Part shown: piece after piece, positions 58,701 to 64,000 of the stretch
Numbering within the stretch: position 1 is the stretch's first letter
Layout of the letters: each line of letters opens with the position of its first letter
Source of the DNA: Lutraria lutraria
Taxonomy: Eukaryota; Mollusca; Bivalvia; Venerida; Mactridae
DNA: 64,000 nucleotides
Direction of reading: 5' to 3'
NCBI GenBank assembly: GCA_964023205.1
Contig: OZ026845.1
Coordinates: 6,520,001 to 6,584,000 of the forward strand
The notes under the pieces: model-generated
The model's database searches: none
What the model was told of the DNA's origin: nothing
What the model saw: only the letters and a program-made list of their open reading frames with translations
Position numbers and translations under genes: made by a program

Positions 58701-60189
58701 ATGACGATATGGCGACAGGTGAGAGAAAATCTGAAGCTTAATAATTAGTTTACCATTAGTTTGAAGTAGAGACGTTTTGACTAAAACACTCAGCGTACTA
58801 ACCTTAACTTAACTTTCTTTGCATTTCAAACTTTTGGATGATCAACTATTGAACTTTGCGTCAAGTCAACACCAGTCTTGTTGAAATTGATTCCATTAAT
58901 TTTGTTGAGCATTTATGCAGAATATAACGATAATAATAAACAGTCAAACCTGCGAACAAAAGTCATTCCTGGCAAAGATAAAATATGGGCTTCATTGATA
59001 GGTGGTCTTAATTTGGAGGTCATTTTGTTCTAAATAATCAGTAGCGTCTTTTAAGAAAAACTTTTTAGTCAAAAGGTAACTTTAATTCAGATATGACCGT
59101 AAACACAGGCCTGACTGTAGTGTTAATATTTAGCGTTTTAATTTATCAAAGAGTTAGACAGAATGTGATACAAAAATGTGTTAAGTGAACTGAAACCTGT
59201 AGCTACAAATTGTACTACATGGAGGTACCATATACCGCTATAAGTTATGAAGATAAGATCGTTTACAAAATTTGAGAAAATGGTAGACATGTCTTAATTC
59301 TCTCTTTAAAATCTATCCTTCTATCTATATCTCCTCTCCATCTTATGCCTAATTAGGAAAACCTTAGTGAATGATGATGCATGCATAACTTAATTTCTTA
59401 TTGTAGTGAATATGATTGATCTTACTAACCGTACCATACTTTTGTTTTGAATAATATAGAAAACACTTATTATCACGTGATATGACGTGTCACGTGATTT
59501 AGAGATTATCATGTGATTTCGCGATGATCATGTAATTCAGTACGTATCATTAAATTTTGATTCATTAATTATGACATGACTCGTTTTAAAAAGTACGACT
59601 ATTCCGTCTTTGTGCTTTCTTGTTTATCATTTTCACAATTTTTGCTTTCCAATCAGACAATTTCTTCTATTCCTGCCTTCACACAGAACTATTTTGTACA
59701 TAAAAAAACTCTTTTTTTTTACTTTATTGTTTCCATGCTTGTGTATAAGAATATTTTATCTTTAAGTTCCTAACAACAAATGAGTAGTATATCTGGAAAA
59801 ATAAGATAATGTAGTTTTGAATACATTTAATGCAATAAATATTATAATTGCAACTGTATGATTATTTTATTCATGATTACGCTGGTATGTTTCTAAGTAT
59901 GCTGTTGTCTTTTGCACTTACAAACGCTGTCCAACGTTTAAAATTGTCTACTTTTTCTACAGGCTTTAACGAGGATTTCAAGAAGAAATTGGGAGCCCTT
60001 TATGGTGGTGAACCAGTTACAAAAGTGGCTGGGCGTGTTGCCCCAAAGACTCCTACGAGTCCCGGTGCCCACCAGTTCCCGCGAGTAGACCCTGAGGATC
60101 ATTTGTATCAAGAACTACCGGAAATAGAACCGGATGGAGTAACCTACGTAAATGAACGTTTTAACACTGAAACCCAGGACTTCACGTGA
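22739..60189 (+). CDS. STAP-like PH-SH2 adaptor with long Pro/Tyr tail (gene 3), 22 exons, 922 aa
   Basis: Exons: 22739-22810, 29977-30063, 30957-31073, 32412-32468, 33024-33165, 33798-33919, 39747-39793, 41963-42109, 42450-42525, 44127-44262, 45093-45131, 45893-45919, 47712-47846, 49016-49144, 50127-50198, 51165-51290, 52254-52316, 53610-54056, 54818-55099, 55973-56161, 58689-58718, 59963-60189. All junctions are GT-AG and the 2769 nt close to one frame. A PH domain spans ~14-110 (CSGWLEHK...ELWRGYI) and an SH2 domain ~216-320 (W216, R223, R244, H272). The order PH then SH2, and the 'ELWRGYIMGI' segment matching the 'EEWRGFI' type in STAP1, point to signal-transducing adaptor proteins acting below tyrosine kinases. 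The ~590-residue tail has proline runs and tyrosine docking motifs, unlike the short vertebrate STAPs. A related PH-SH2 family is possible. The start context is caacATG. Confidence 0.87.
22857..23300. repeat. (GAT)n/(AAT)n imperfect simple-sequence tract
   Basis: Long runs of 'gatgatgatg' with interspersed 'gctgctgctgctgatgatg', turning into 'aataataaaa' type repeats after 23100. Methionine/isoleucine-rich frames here are artefacts of the repeat. Confidence 0.8.
23741..23998 (+). mobile_element. tRNA-derived SINE, family A
   Basis: The head 'gtccggttagctcattggtt' is an A-box-type tRNA D-arm region and 'gagctcgaaccc' matches a B box. The body 'agatattacatcctatgtta' and 'agtccagagaagctggttag' and the tail 'aactgaaataatgttgaaaa' are shared almost word for word with 52638-52916. 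It is intronic, same strand as gene 3. Confidence 0.8.
24541..24755 (+). mobile_element. tRNA-derived SINE, family B
   Basis: Head 'ggtggtccaggggttaatc', B box 'gggttcgaatcgc', then 'ggccatacccttctatgaaa' and 'gctggttagaatacagttca' and the tail 'ataactgaaatattgctgta'. Sister copies lie at 36352 and 48262. Confidence 0.8.
25508..25690 (-). repeat. decayed MITE-A copy
   Basis: 'atacagccaaatcttagttt', 'ggccacctccgaatacagac' and 'accaaaggtcatctatcaat' are recognisable; the right end is degraded and there is a small internal duplication of 'accatcatgtgaat'. Confidence 0.6.
26390..26475. repeat. inverted pair of the gggaaccagttt element
   Basis: 'ggactaaactggttcccgtt' near 26401 is mirrored by 'aacgggaaccagtttactcc' near 26448, with ~30 bp between. 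It is a compact foldback. The same core recurs at ~27985, 31492-31553, 31990-32280, 61000 and 61080. Confidence 0.7.
27965..28010. repeat. gggaaccagttt-type element
   Basis: 'gcaacatggaacaggaacca' followed by 'gtttatg'; one arm only is clear. Confidence 0.5.
29735..29900 (+). repeat. fragment of a bivalve-type repeat (tgcccccgacatcaag)
   Basis: 'atgcccccgacatcaagtga', 'tacggaggcgtatagtgatt' and 'ccgtgcgcccgtccgtacc' form a CpG-rich head resembling repeats common in bivalves. It ends shortly before exon 2 of gene 3. Confidence 0.45.
30225..30420 (-). mobile_element. tRNA-derived SINE, family C
   Basis: On the minus strand the sequence reads as a tRNA-like head (plus-strand 'cgtaaccacttcaccaagg' end and 'ggaatcgaactcat' B-box complement). 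It shares 'accactgacctttcat' and 'agctggacagcttc' with the blocks at 14130 and 21170. In gene 3 intron 2. Confidence 0.6.
30607..30850 (+). mobile_element. tRNA-Leu/Ser-like headed SINE
   Basis: 'accgtggccgagttgttaag' looks like an A box with a long-arm tRNA head, and 'gaaggttcaaacccc' is a good B box. About 150 bp of unrelated tail follows ('ggcgcctatttttccaaagg'). No intact acceptor stem was found, so it is read as a SINE and not as a tRNA gene. Confidence 0.55.
31492..32285. repeat. gggaaccagttt element pair plus 57-bp tandem array
   Basis: 31492-31553 carries an inverted pair ('actggtccctgttccatg' and 'gttaacgggaaccagttta'). From ~32020 to 32285 about 4.5 copies of a 57-bp unit follow ('catttactagcatttgtaca' + 'ctggtttgtctgcaacatga' + 'acgggaaccagttttaa'), so the array contains the same core word and seems to have grown from it. 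The block ends ~125 bp before exon 4 of gene 3. Confidence 0.8.
34996..35150. mobile_element. TIR element (acagtaaaacc ends)
   Basis: The left end 'acagtaaaaaaaccgaaaac' and the right end 'gtttcagggttttactgt' are inverted imperfect repeats; internal 'ccggtttt' words also appear in both orientations. The ~155-bp non-coding structure fits a MITE. Confidence 0.5.
36352..36604 (+). mobile_element. tRNA-derived SINE, family B
   Basis: Head 'gaccatggttcagtggttag', B box 'gggttcgaattccag', body 'aggactggttagaatacagt', tail 'ataactgaaatacc' and 'ggcgttaaacc'. It is well preserved and in sense orientation within gene 3 intron 6. Confidence 0.8.
37768..37948 (+). repeat. decayed MITE-A copy
   Basis: 'tacagtcacacctgtggacg' start and 'gagttaactgta' end; the interior is divergent but follows the family plan. 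Confidence 0.5.
38037..38213 (+). repeat. MITE-A copy
   Basis: 'gagtcgaacaaagaccatcc', 'gacaggtgacctttattttg' and 'caagtctgaccgta' end. It lies ~90 bp after the previous copy, in the same orientation. Confidence 0.65.
38560..38735 (+). mobile_element. SINE family D with foldable tRNA-like head
   Basis: The head 38573-38640 folds well: a 7-bp acceptor stem 'ggtccag/ctggacc', a T-arm 'gtgag-tccgaat-ctcac', a D-arm region 'tggttatagt' and a 7-bp stem 'ggctagt/actagcc' where the anticodon arm should be. The anticodon loop is too small for a normal tRNA, so a functional tRNA is unlikely. The tail resembles the copy at 49650. Confidence 0.55.
39794..41962 (+). other. gene 3 intron 7 (2.2 kb)
   Basis: AT-rich, with a poly-G tract near 39892-39906. 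No repeat family or exon was recognised. Confidence 0.5.
42195..42432. mobile_element. MITE-A fragment plus MITE-B filling gene 3 intron 8
   Basis: 42195-42262 is a MITE-A half in reverse orientation ('gaccacctgtcaataacagc' to 'acagatttgacta'). 42264-42432 is MITE-B: the right end 'ctggagaggttgtactgta' matches inverted the ends of the copy at 62137; the left end 'atacaatacaatcgcct' is decayed. The element stops only ~17 bp before the exon 9 acceptor. Together they make up most of the 340-bp intron. Confidence 0.65.
43659..43744. mobile_element. near-perfect palindromic element, copy 1
   Basis: 'caattcgagggctcagcgca' is mirrored by 'tgcgctgaaccctcgaattg', and the inner arms 'acactgtcataact' / 'agttacgacactgt' also pair. 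The stem is ~36 bp over an ~86-bp block. It is the same element as 49920-50005, so it is a dispersed foldback MITE and not a local accident. Confidence 0.8.
43870..44085 (-). mobile_element. SINE family B, reverse copy
   Basis: Plus-strand 'ccgtaattcgaacccaggtc' is the B-box complement, and 'gtaggccctatgatatgttg' and 'tgagcactaacttatctttt' match the family B body reversed. It lies in gene 3 intron 9, ending ~40 bp before exon 10. Confidence 0.65.
44691..44938. mobile_element. MITE-D with ~44-bp terminal inverted repeats
   Basis: The left end 'tggccccaaggttataaaac' continues through 'ggtctccgagctcaaa'; the right end 'tttgagctcggagacc' continues through 'gttttataacctcggggcca'. About 40 of 44 positions pair. 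The ~160-bp interior is AT-rich and unique. The structure is clearly that of a non-autonomous TIR element; the target-site duplication is not obvious. Confidence 0.75.
45355..45640. repeat. 14-bp monomers in a 98-bp higher-order repeat
   Basis: Monomers of the type 'gctctcaaatctca' run in tandem; seven of them make a 98-bp block starting 'gcttccagatctaa', which repeats nearly unchanged (about 45414 and 45512) and begins again near 45610. It lies between exons 11 and 12 of gene 3. Confidence 0.8.
46440..46700. other. GC-rich island with repeated ggcgt words
   Basis: In an AT-rich intron this block is clearly GC- and CpG-rich and repeats 'atggcgttg', 'catggcgtcctga', 'cacggcgttctg' and 'gacgccgtggg' roughly every 20 bp or more. 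It is probably an old CpG-rich repeat; no exon could be supported. Confidence 0.4.
46942..47114 (-). repeat. MITE-A copy
   Basis: 'atacagccaaacctttgcaa' start, 'ctgaataaaggcaacctgtc' inside, and the end 'tgttcacgagtttgacagta'. In gene 3 intron 12. Confidence 0.7.
48262..48522 (+). mobile_element. SINE family B, possibly nested in a MITE-A
   Basis: Head 'ccacaatccagtggtaaatg', B box 'gggtttgaatcctgg', 'aggtcatacccttgaatgaa', 'gtgaccgaccgtcgtacat', tail 'aatggcgttaaacc'. Flanking fragments 'agtcaaatctgtacacaaaa' (48172) and 'caggtttgacagtac' (48543) look like the two ends of a MITE-A. Confidence 0.75.
49650..49870 (+). mobile_element. SINE family D, degenerate copy
   Basis: 'gactagtaatcactagtccc' matches the stem region of the copy at 38573 and 'aaactgtccagttagcttac' its body; the tRNA-like head is decayed. 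Confidence 0.45.
49920..50005. mobile_element. near-perfect palindromic element, copy 2
   Basis: 'caactcgagggctcaacgca' is mirrored by 'tgcgttgagccctcgaattg'. Same arms and loop ('attgaaataagaacaag' in inverted orientation) as 43659-43744. It lies ~120 bp before exon 15 of gene 3. Confidence 0.8.
50770..51080. repeat. degenerate ttgcataatgttgccaac repeat
   Basis: Words 'tttgcataatgttgccaac', 'ctttgcaaact' and 'gatgttgccaactttgcata' recur at irregular spacing in the intron before exon 16. Decayed tandem repeat; the period is unclear. Confidence 0.5.
51462..51633 (+). repeat. MITE-A copy
   Basis: 'tacagtataacctgtgatca' start; 'ggccgcttataacacaggtt' near the end. In gene 3 intron 16. Confidence 0.7.
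52638..52916 (+). mobile_element. tRNA-derived SINE, family A
   Basis: Head 'cacccggttagctcagtggt', B box 'gagttcgaacctc', body 'gaagatattacatcctatgt' and 'aagtccagagaagctggtta', tail 'tgttgaaaatggcgttatac' followed by an A-rich end 'cgaaaaaaaataatg'. The best-preserved SINE in the window. Confidence 0.85.
55507..55754 (+). repeat. truncated 145-bp-unit element
   Basis: 'atgggtcatctggagtcaaa' and 'gggtcaccgggtcaaat' are followed by the family end 'ggtcattatggccctcttgt'. Only about one unit and the right end remain. In gene 3 intron 19. Confidence 0.7.
56162..58688 (+). other. gene 3 intron 20 (2.5 kb)
   Basis: Holds a MITE-A copy (56426-56567: 'tacagccaaacctgtgaaca' to 'ggctagactgta') and a 22-bp perfect palindrome (58273-58294, half-site 'agaacagaaca'). 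The remaining sequence is AT-rich with no exon seen. Confidence 0.55.
58939..59120 (+). repeat. MITE-A copy
   Basis: 'acagtcaaacctgcgaacaa' start, 'gataggtggtcttaatttgg' inside, end 'acacaggcctgactgta'. In the last intron of gene 3. Confidence 0.75.
59963..60189 (+). other. gene 3 last exon: C-terminal docking segment
   Basis: Encodes residues 848-922: a charged segment FNEDFKKKLGALYGG, a Pro/Ser stretch, then HLYQELPE (Y896) and VTYVNERF (Y909), ending QDFT and TGA. Y909-V-N fits the pYxN ligand type bound by Grb2-family SH2 domains. The upstream frame continues open before the exon, but the acceptor 'tttttctacag' at 59952-59962 and phase 1 fit fix the start. Confidence 0.85.
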
Positions 60190-60371
60190 TCAATTTACGG
60201 TACCACGTGATTGAGTATTTATCTCGTGACTAAGTGACTATCACGTGACTTAATATTACAGCCGTGTACTGTGGATTATTAGGCTGATAATGAAATATGA
60301 AGCCAATTTGAGTTTATTGGGCTAACTATCTAAGCATATTTAAGATCGAGCCAATTTGTTGGCGAAAAAAT

Positions 60372-60377
60372 AATAAA
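60372..60377 (+). terminator. AATAAA polyadenylation signal, gene 3
   Basis: Canonical hexamer ~180 bp after the stop codon, followed within 40 bp by a GU-rich 'gctgtaggtgtaa'. A plausible cleavage site; longer 3' UTRs are possible. Confidence 0.5.
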
Positions 60378-60959
60378 TATAAAAGTTCAATAATGCTGTA
60401 GGTGTAACACAAATATGAGACCTGTTTGCGGATCAACAGTGTAATATTCTAAACGGCGAAGAAGTCATTAACATTTCATGGTTAATCTGTGCAAAAAAGT
60501 CATCAGATTTTAACACATATTGTAATAGAAGCATTAAAGGACACTGAACACGATTACTTATGAAACGTCAGATGTCAACAAAGCAACCGAACGTTAATCG
60601 AAGCCAAGTACGATATCGCCATATATTTAATCAGAAGCTAGAATGTACATATTTGGGTAGAAACGATACATTTTTCTTGTAAATATTCATAAAACATTAC
60701 CTCTCATAGAGCTCAACCCTTTACTACTACTGTTCATGTCCTTAATTTGTTTTCGGTATTGTAAATATGAAATAACATCAGACGGCAGAATTTACATATA
60801 AGGGTAGTATTCATACAATTTGTCTTGTAAATATTCATTAGACATACGTCTTATAGAGCTCAACCATTCACTGCTATTTTCATCAAAACTGTATACATCG
60901 TGTTGTAAACATAAACAAATATGCAGCGCTTATAAGAAATAGCATTCCGAACATTGCTA

Positions 60960-61165
60960 CAGGTACAAAGCCTTTGGTGCACTGGAACATGGAACGGGAA
61001 CCAGTTTATTCAGAATATATACTGATCCCCGTTTCGACTAGCTGTACAAAGCCTGTGGTGCACTGGAACATGGAACGGGAACCAGTTTAGTCAGAACATA
61101 AACAGATCCCCGTTGGCACTGGCTGTACAAAGCCTTTGGTGCACTCAAACATGGAACGGTAATCC
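60960..61165. repeat. gggaaccagttt units in tandem
   Basis: Three ~80-bp units start 'tacaaagcctttggtgcact' or close variants and contain 'aacatggaacgggaaccagt'; the third has mutated to 'aacggtaatccgttt'. They share the core word with the intronic arrays at 26390 and 32020. Confidence 0.75.
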
Positions 61166-62136
61166 GTTTATTTAGAACATACATGTACATACACCACATG
61201 AATTAGTAATTGAGTATAACAAAGTCGTGCTCATCAAATTTCTGCAGAAATAGCTTGTAAATTAGCTTGTAAACAAGTTCATTCTTACTTATTGCTTATA
61301 TGTAAGAAGATCGTTTTCAACATCATGTCATTTGCAAACATTGACATTATCAATACACTATTATGTACATTGTTAAACCACAAAGACCGACCGTGTCAAA
61401 AATAAGATTTATAATTATAAATTTAAGTTAGAATTTAATATTATAATAGTTATTTGGTCTCGATTTCAGAATAGATTTCAAATGGGTATATTCTCAAACC
61501 TGTTATCTTAAATATTCATTTTAGTGAGGTAAGCAATTCATAGCGTATCTAAGAAAGATGGATTTTTAAAAAAATTCAGTCAGAATGACATCATCATCAA
61601 TGATGAGTCATAGTGTGAAGACTTTTTTATTATCATATTTTCAACTGAAGATTAATTTCAATTTGAGATTTTTTTTGAAATCGGGGCAAGTTTACTAATA
61701 TCTAAAAAATATCTAATGTATGTAAGATGAATGAAATGATTTGTACAAAACACTTTAAATGTCTCCGAATTGTACATTCTATGTATAGATATATTAATTT
61801 TGTGAACATGTTAGCATTTATTTTTATTTTTTATATAATGTTTATATCTAATTGTTCTTATGACAATAATTTATGTATTATTATCATTATTGGTTGATCA
61901 GAGGTTTATTATTATTACTATATGTGATATTTTGAAATGAATTAAAATATTATAATATAAAACAGTGTGTTAAATGATTTCTGAACAAATTATCTCACTG
62001 CTTATTTTGTTGAGATAAAAATGTCACATTCTGGTGTAGTAAGTAAGTTTATTGAACAAAATGCCTCCAATACATTAAATTTACACATATACAAAATTCA
62101 TATTATTCATACATGCATTGACATTCTGGTATATAC

Positions 62137-62310
62137 AGTACAACCTCTCCAGAGCGACCCTCTCTTGAGCAACAACCTCTCTTCAACAACAGCATGATAT
62201 TTTCCTCTGCATGGTTTAACTATTACTTTAACCTCCCTAGAGCAGCGCCCTTTCAACAACAACATACTTTTGTTACTTCCAAAAGGGTGTTGCTTTGGAG
62301 AGGTTGCACT
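62137..62310. mobile_element. MITE-B copy
   Basis: 'tacagtacaacctctccaga' at the left is mirrored by 'ggagaggttgcactgta' at the right; inner 'caacaac' words repeat. About 174 bp, no coding capacity. Same family as 42264-42432. Confidence 0.75.
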
Positions 62311-62469
62311 GTATGTCGTATAATAATTTACAATGGTGTTTGTGGGAAAAAAACCCCATAAAATCACGAATAACACGCTCAATTTTATTGAAACCTAAGT
62401 CTACTACGCAAATATGGGGACGTTATTGGAATGATGTTATAACAGTCAATTTTGTTAACAATTATTGGT

Positions 62470-62690
62470 AACCAGGTAATTTGGCTTGATATCCGACTGC
62501 GATAAGTCATACCCGACTATGACAATTTGACAAACATGTTGATTCGCCTCCATACGTGGAAACGTTGCGGGTTCCTTTTGGAAAGGTAAATTAGTACTGT
62601 CCAGGAAAACTGGTTAGGTGAATGATCGACCGCCGTATGTGACTGGAATATCATTGAAAGAATAACGGTGTTAACCCCACTGATTTAAAC
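62470..62690 (+). mobile_element. degenerate SINE family B
   Basis: 'gtccaggaaaactggttagg', 'cgaccgccgtatgtgactgg' and 'aatatcattgaaag' are family B body and tail; the tRNA-like head is lost or decayed. Confidence 0.6.
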
Positions 62691-63189
62691 AAATAACAAT
62701 TACGGTCATCGACGGGTGAGTTCTCTATATAGAAACCAATAGAGTCGGTCATTATGAATACAAGTAGGATGATTTGTATAAGCTGATGAGTGTTAGGAAT
62801 CACTGTAGGTGAATTGGTAGTCTTTAATTGCACGTTGCTCTGTAAATCGAGGTATACAGTCAGCTTTGTGTAGCTTTGTTGCCACCATTCTTGTAATGAA
62901 AACCAGTTTTGTAAATAACCTACACATGACAAGAGAAATGAGAAATGAAGGTACTTGTAGGTGTTAATTACTAAGTTTGGTTTGCACGTGTTAAATTATG
63001 CAGAACAGAACAGAACAGAACATAATGCAGCGGAACACATCAGTAGGTTAATGAGAGCAAAGGTAAACACTGACTTCAATTTGAAAACTTTATAAGCATT
63101 TTAAGTGGTCATTACAAAAATGGATTGACATGATTACAACCATTCATGTAATAAAAACCAGTTTTGATATAATTATAACAAAAGTGTTT

Positions 63190-63640
63190 GTTTTATTACA
63201 AGAATGGTTGCAACATAGCTTCTTAAAACGCAGTTAAACCAACTTACTACAAAAAGTGTAGAAAAACGCACAAAAACTCACTTCTGAAAAAGACACTTTA
63301 AAACGATGTTACAAAAACGCAGAAAAACTCACTTTAAAAAACCCAGTTAAATGCAGAAAAAACCTACTTACTATGGAAAAACACAGCAAAACCCTAAAAA
63401 ACTTATTAGAAAAAAACTAACTTACCAAAAACACACTTTAACCCACATAACACCGGTAAAAACATACAAAGTTAGTTTTTTGTAAGTAATAAGAACGTTT
63501 TTCTGTGTTTATTCTGCGTTTTTCTGTGTTTTATTCTAGCTCTTGCGGTAAGCTAAAAAGGCGCACTTAAACCAACTGCCAATACCGCTTGGTTAAACAC
63601 GGTTTAAAACCGCGTTTAAACCGTGTTTAACACACTTATT
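63190..63640. repeat. A-rich/T-rich foldback region
   Basis: 63240-63450 repeats 'cgcagaaaaactcact' and 'aaacacagcaaaaccc' type words on one strand, and 63470-63540 carries their complements ('tttttctgtgtttattctgc'). It is followed by a near-palindrome around 63595-63630 ('aacacggtttaaaaccgcg' / 'gtttaaaccgtgtt'). It can form a long imperfect hairpin. No gene seen. Confidence 0.55.
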
Positions 63641-63739
63641 TCGGAAGGGAAACCTGAAATTACACACGACAACAATAATACAGGATTGTAATATTAACAA
63701 TAATAACAAGATAGAAACGATAAGTAAAATATGAAAATA

Positions 63740-63880
63740 CCAATTAATACATTGCTGCCGCTGATGATAATGCCACTACTGCTACTACTACTGCTACTGA
63801 TGATGATGATATTGTTCAGTGTTGCTGCTGACGACGATAATGCTACTGCTGCTGCTGATGGCGATGCTATAATGTTGACT
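63740..63880. repeat. imperfect GCT/GAT triplet tract
   Basis: Runs such as 'ctactactgctactgatgat' and 'gctactgctgctgctgatgg'. Leucine/methionine- or serine-rich frames on either strand are artefacts. Confidence 0.75.
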
Positions 63881-64000
63881 TTATTAGATTTAGGGGAGAG
63901 TACTGCGCTAGTCACATAAATGAATGCAAAAATTCTCATTGAATTACCTCCCGTATTATCGACTTATTTGCAAACAAACACACACTGAGTAATTCTATTT

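Larger units (their letters stand above)
45093..58718 (+). other. gene 3 exons 11-21: phase 1-1 tail cassettes
   Basis: Lengths 39, 27, 135, 129, 72, 126, 63, 447, 282, 189 and 30 nt: all multiples of 3 and all bounded by phase 1 introns. Content: exon 11 basic HRRKSADTRW; exon 13 DYDDAEF; exon 14 TPPPLPQHH; exon 15 AMYYNSPG; exon 16 a PPPPPP run, then SYVNQ; exon 17 LPVAPPPPRAP; exon 18 Ser/Pro-rich with LRAKFNQM; exon 19 RARQSLP, DYEIPDEP and VIYDDTG; exon 20 Pro/Gln/Arg-rich; exon 21 a 10-residue acidic piece. It looks like a disordered docking tail with SH3-type and SH2-type ligands. The two smallest exons are the least certain. Confidence 0.8.
60190..64000. other. gene 3 3' flank
   Basis: No exon supported. 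Contents: an AATAAA at 60372-60377, two or three gggaaccagttt copies (60960-61160), MITE-B (62137-62310), a degenerate SINE-B (62470-62690), a GAACA repeat (63004-63022), A-rich then T-rich foldback DNA (63190-63640) and an imperfect GCT/GAT triplet tract (63740-63880). The gene 3 3' UTR probably occupies its first part. Confidence 0.55.

Overview
This is a eukaryotic, AT-rich, intron-dense window, most likely from a bivalve mollusc. The genes have short exons, GT-AG introns and Kozak-type starts. The non-coding DNA is full of repeats that I recognise as typical of bivalve genomes: imperfect ~145-bp units rich in 'ggtcaaaaactaggtcac', short inverted-repeat elements beginning 'acagtcaaacctgtg', and tRNA-headed SINEs. 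No prokaryotic or organellar signal was seen. The species cannot be fixed from sequence reading alone.

Three protein-coding genes can be assembled by hand with every splice phase closing. (1) 3470-7406 (+), 5 exons, 495 aa: an N-myristoylation-type start, a two-part coiled coil and a low-complexity tail, family not recognised. (2) 10748-17201 (-), 5 exons, 379 aa: a centrin-like EF-hand pair with degenerate calcium loops, then a very acidic region and a basic C-terminus. (3) 22739-60189 (+), 22 exons, 922 aa: a PH-SH2 adaptor whose order and sequence resemble the STAP family, with a ~590-residue proline- and tyrosine-containing tail that vertebrate STAPs lack. Genes 1 and 2 are convergent; genes 2 and 3 are divergent, with about 5.5 kb between their start codons.

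Layout: 1-3469 holds repeats and the gene 1 upstream region. 3470-~8700 is gene 1 with its 3' UTR. 8814-9972 is a 145-bp-unit repeat element. 10748-17201 is gene 2, whose third intron carries a 55-bp satellite enclosed by inverted repeats. 17202-22738 is intergenic and holds a 60-bp higher-order minisatellite. 22739-60189 is gene 3, with introns filled by SINEs, MITE-like elements and small satellites. 60190-64000 is the gene 3 3' flank, with repeats and foldback DNA.

The most notable observation is that gene 3 exons 11-21 are eleven consecutive symmetrical phase 1-1 exons. Each is a multiple of 3 and several carry single docking motifs, so the tail could be reassembled by exon skipping without breaking the frame. 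The genes do not form an operon. Any functional link between them (for example, two putatively myristoylated neighbours) is only inferred.
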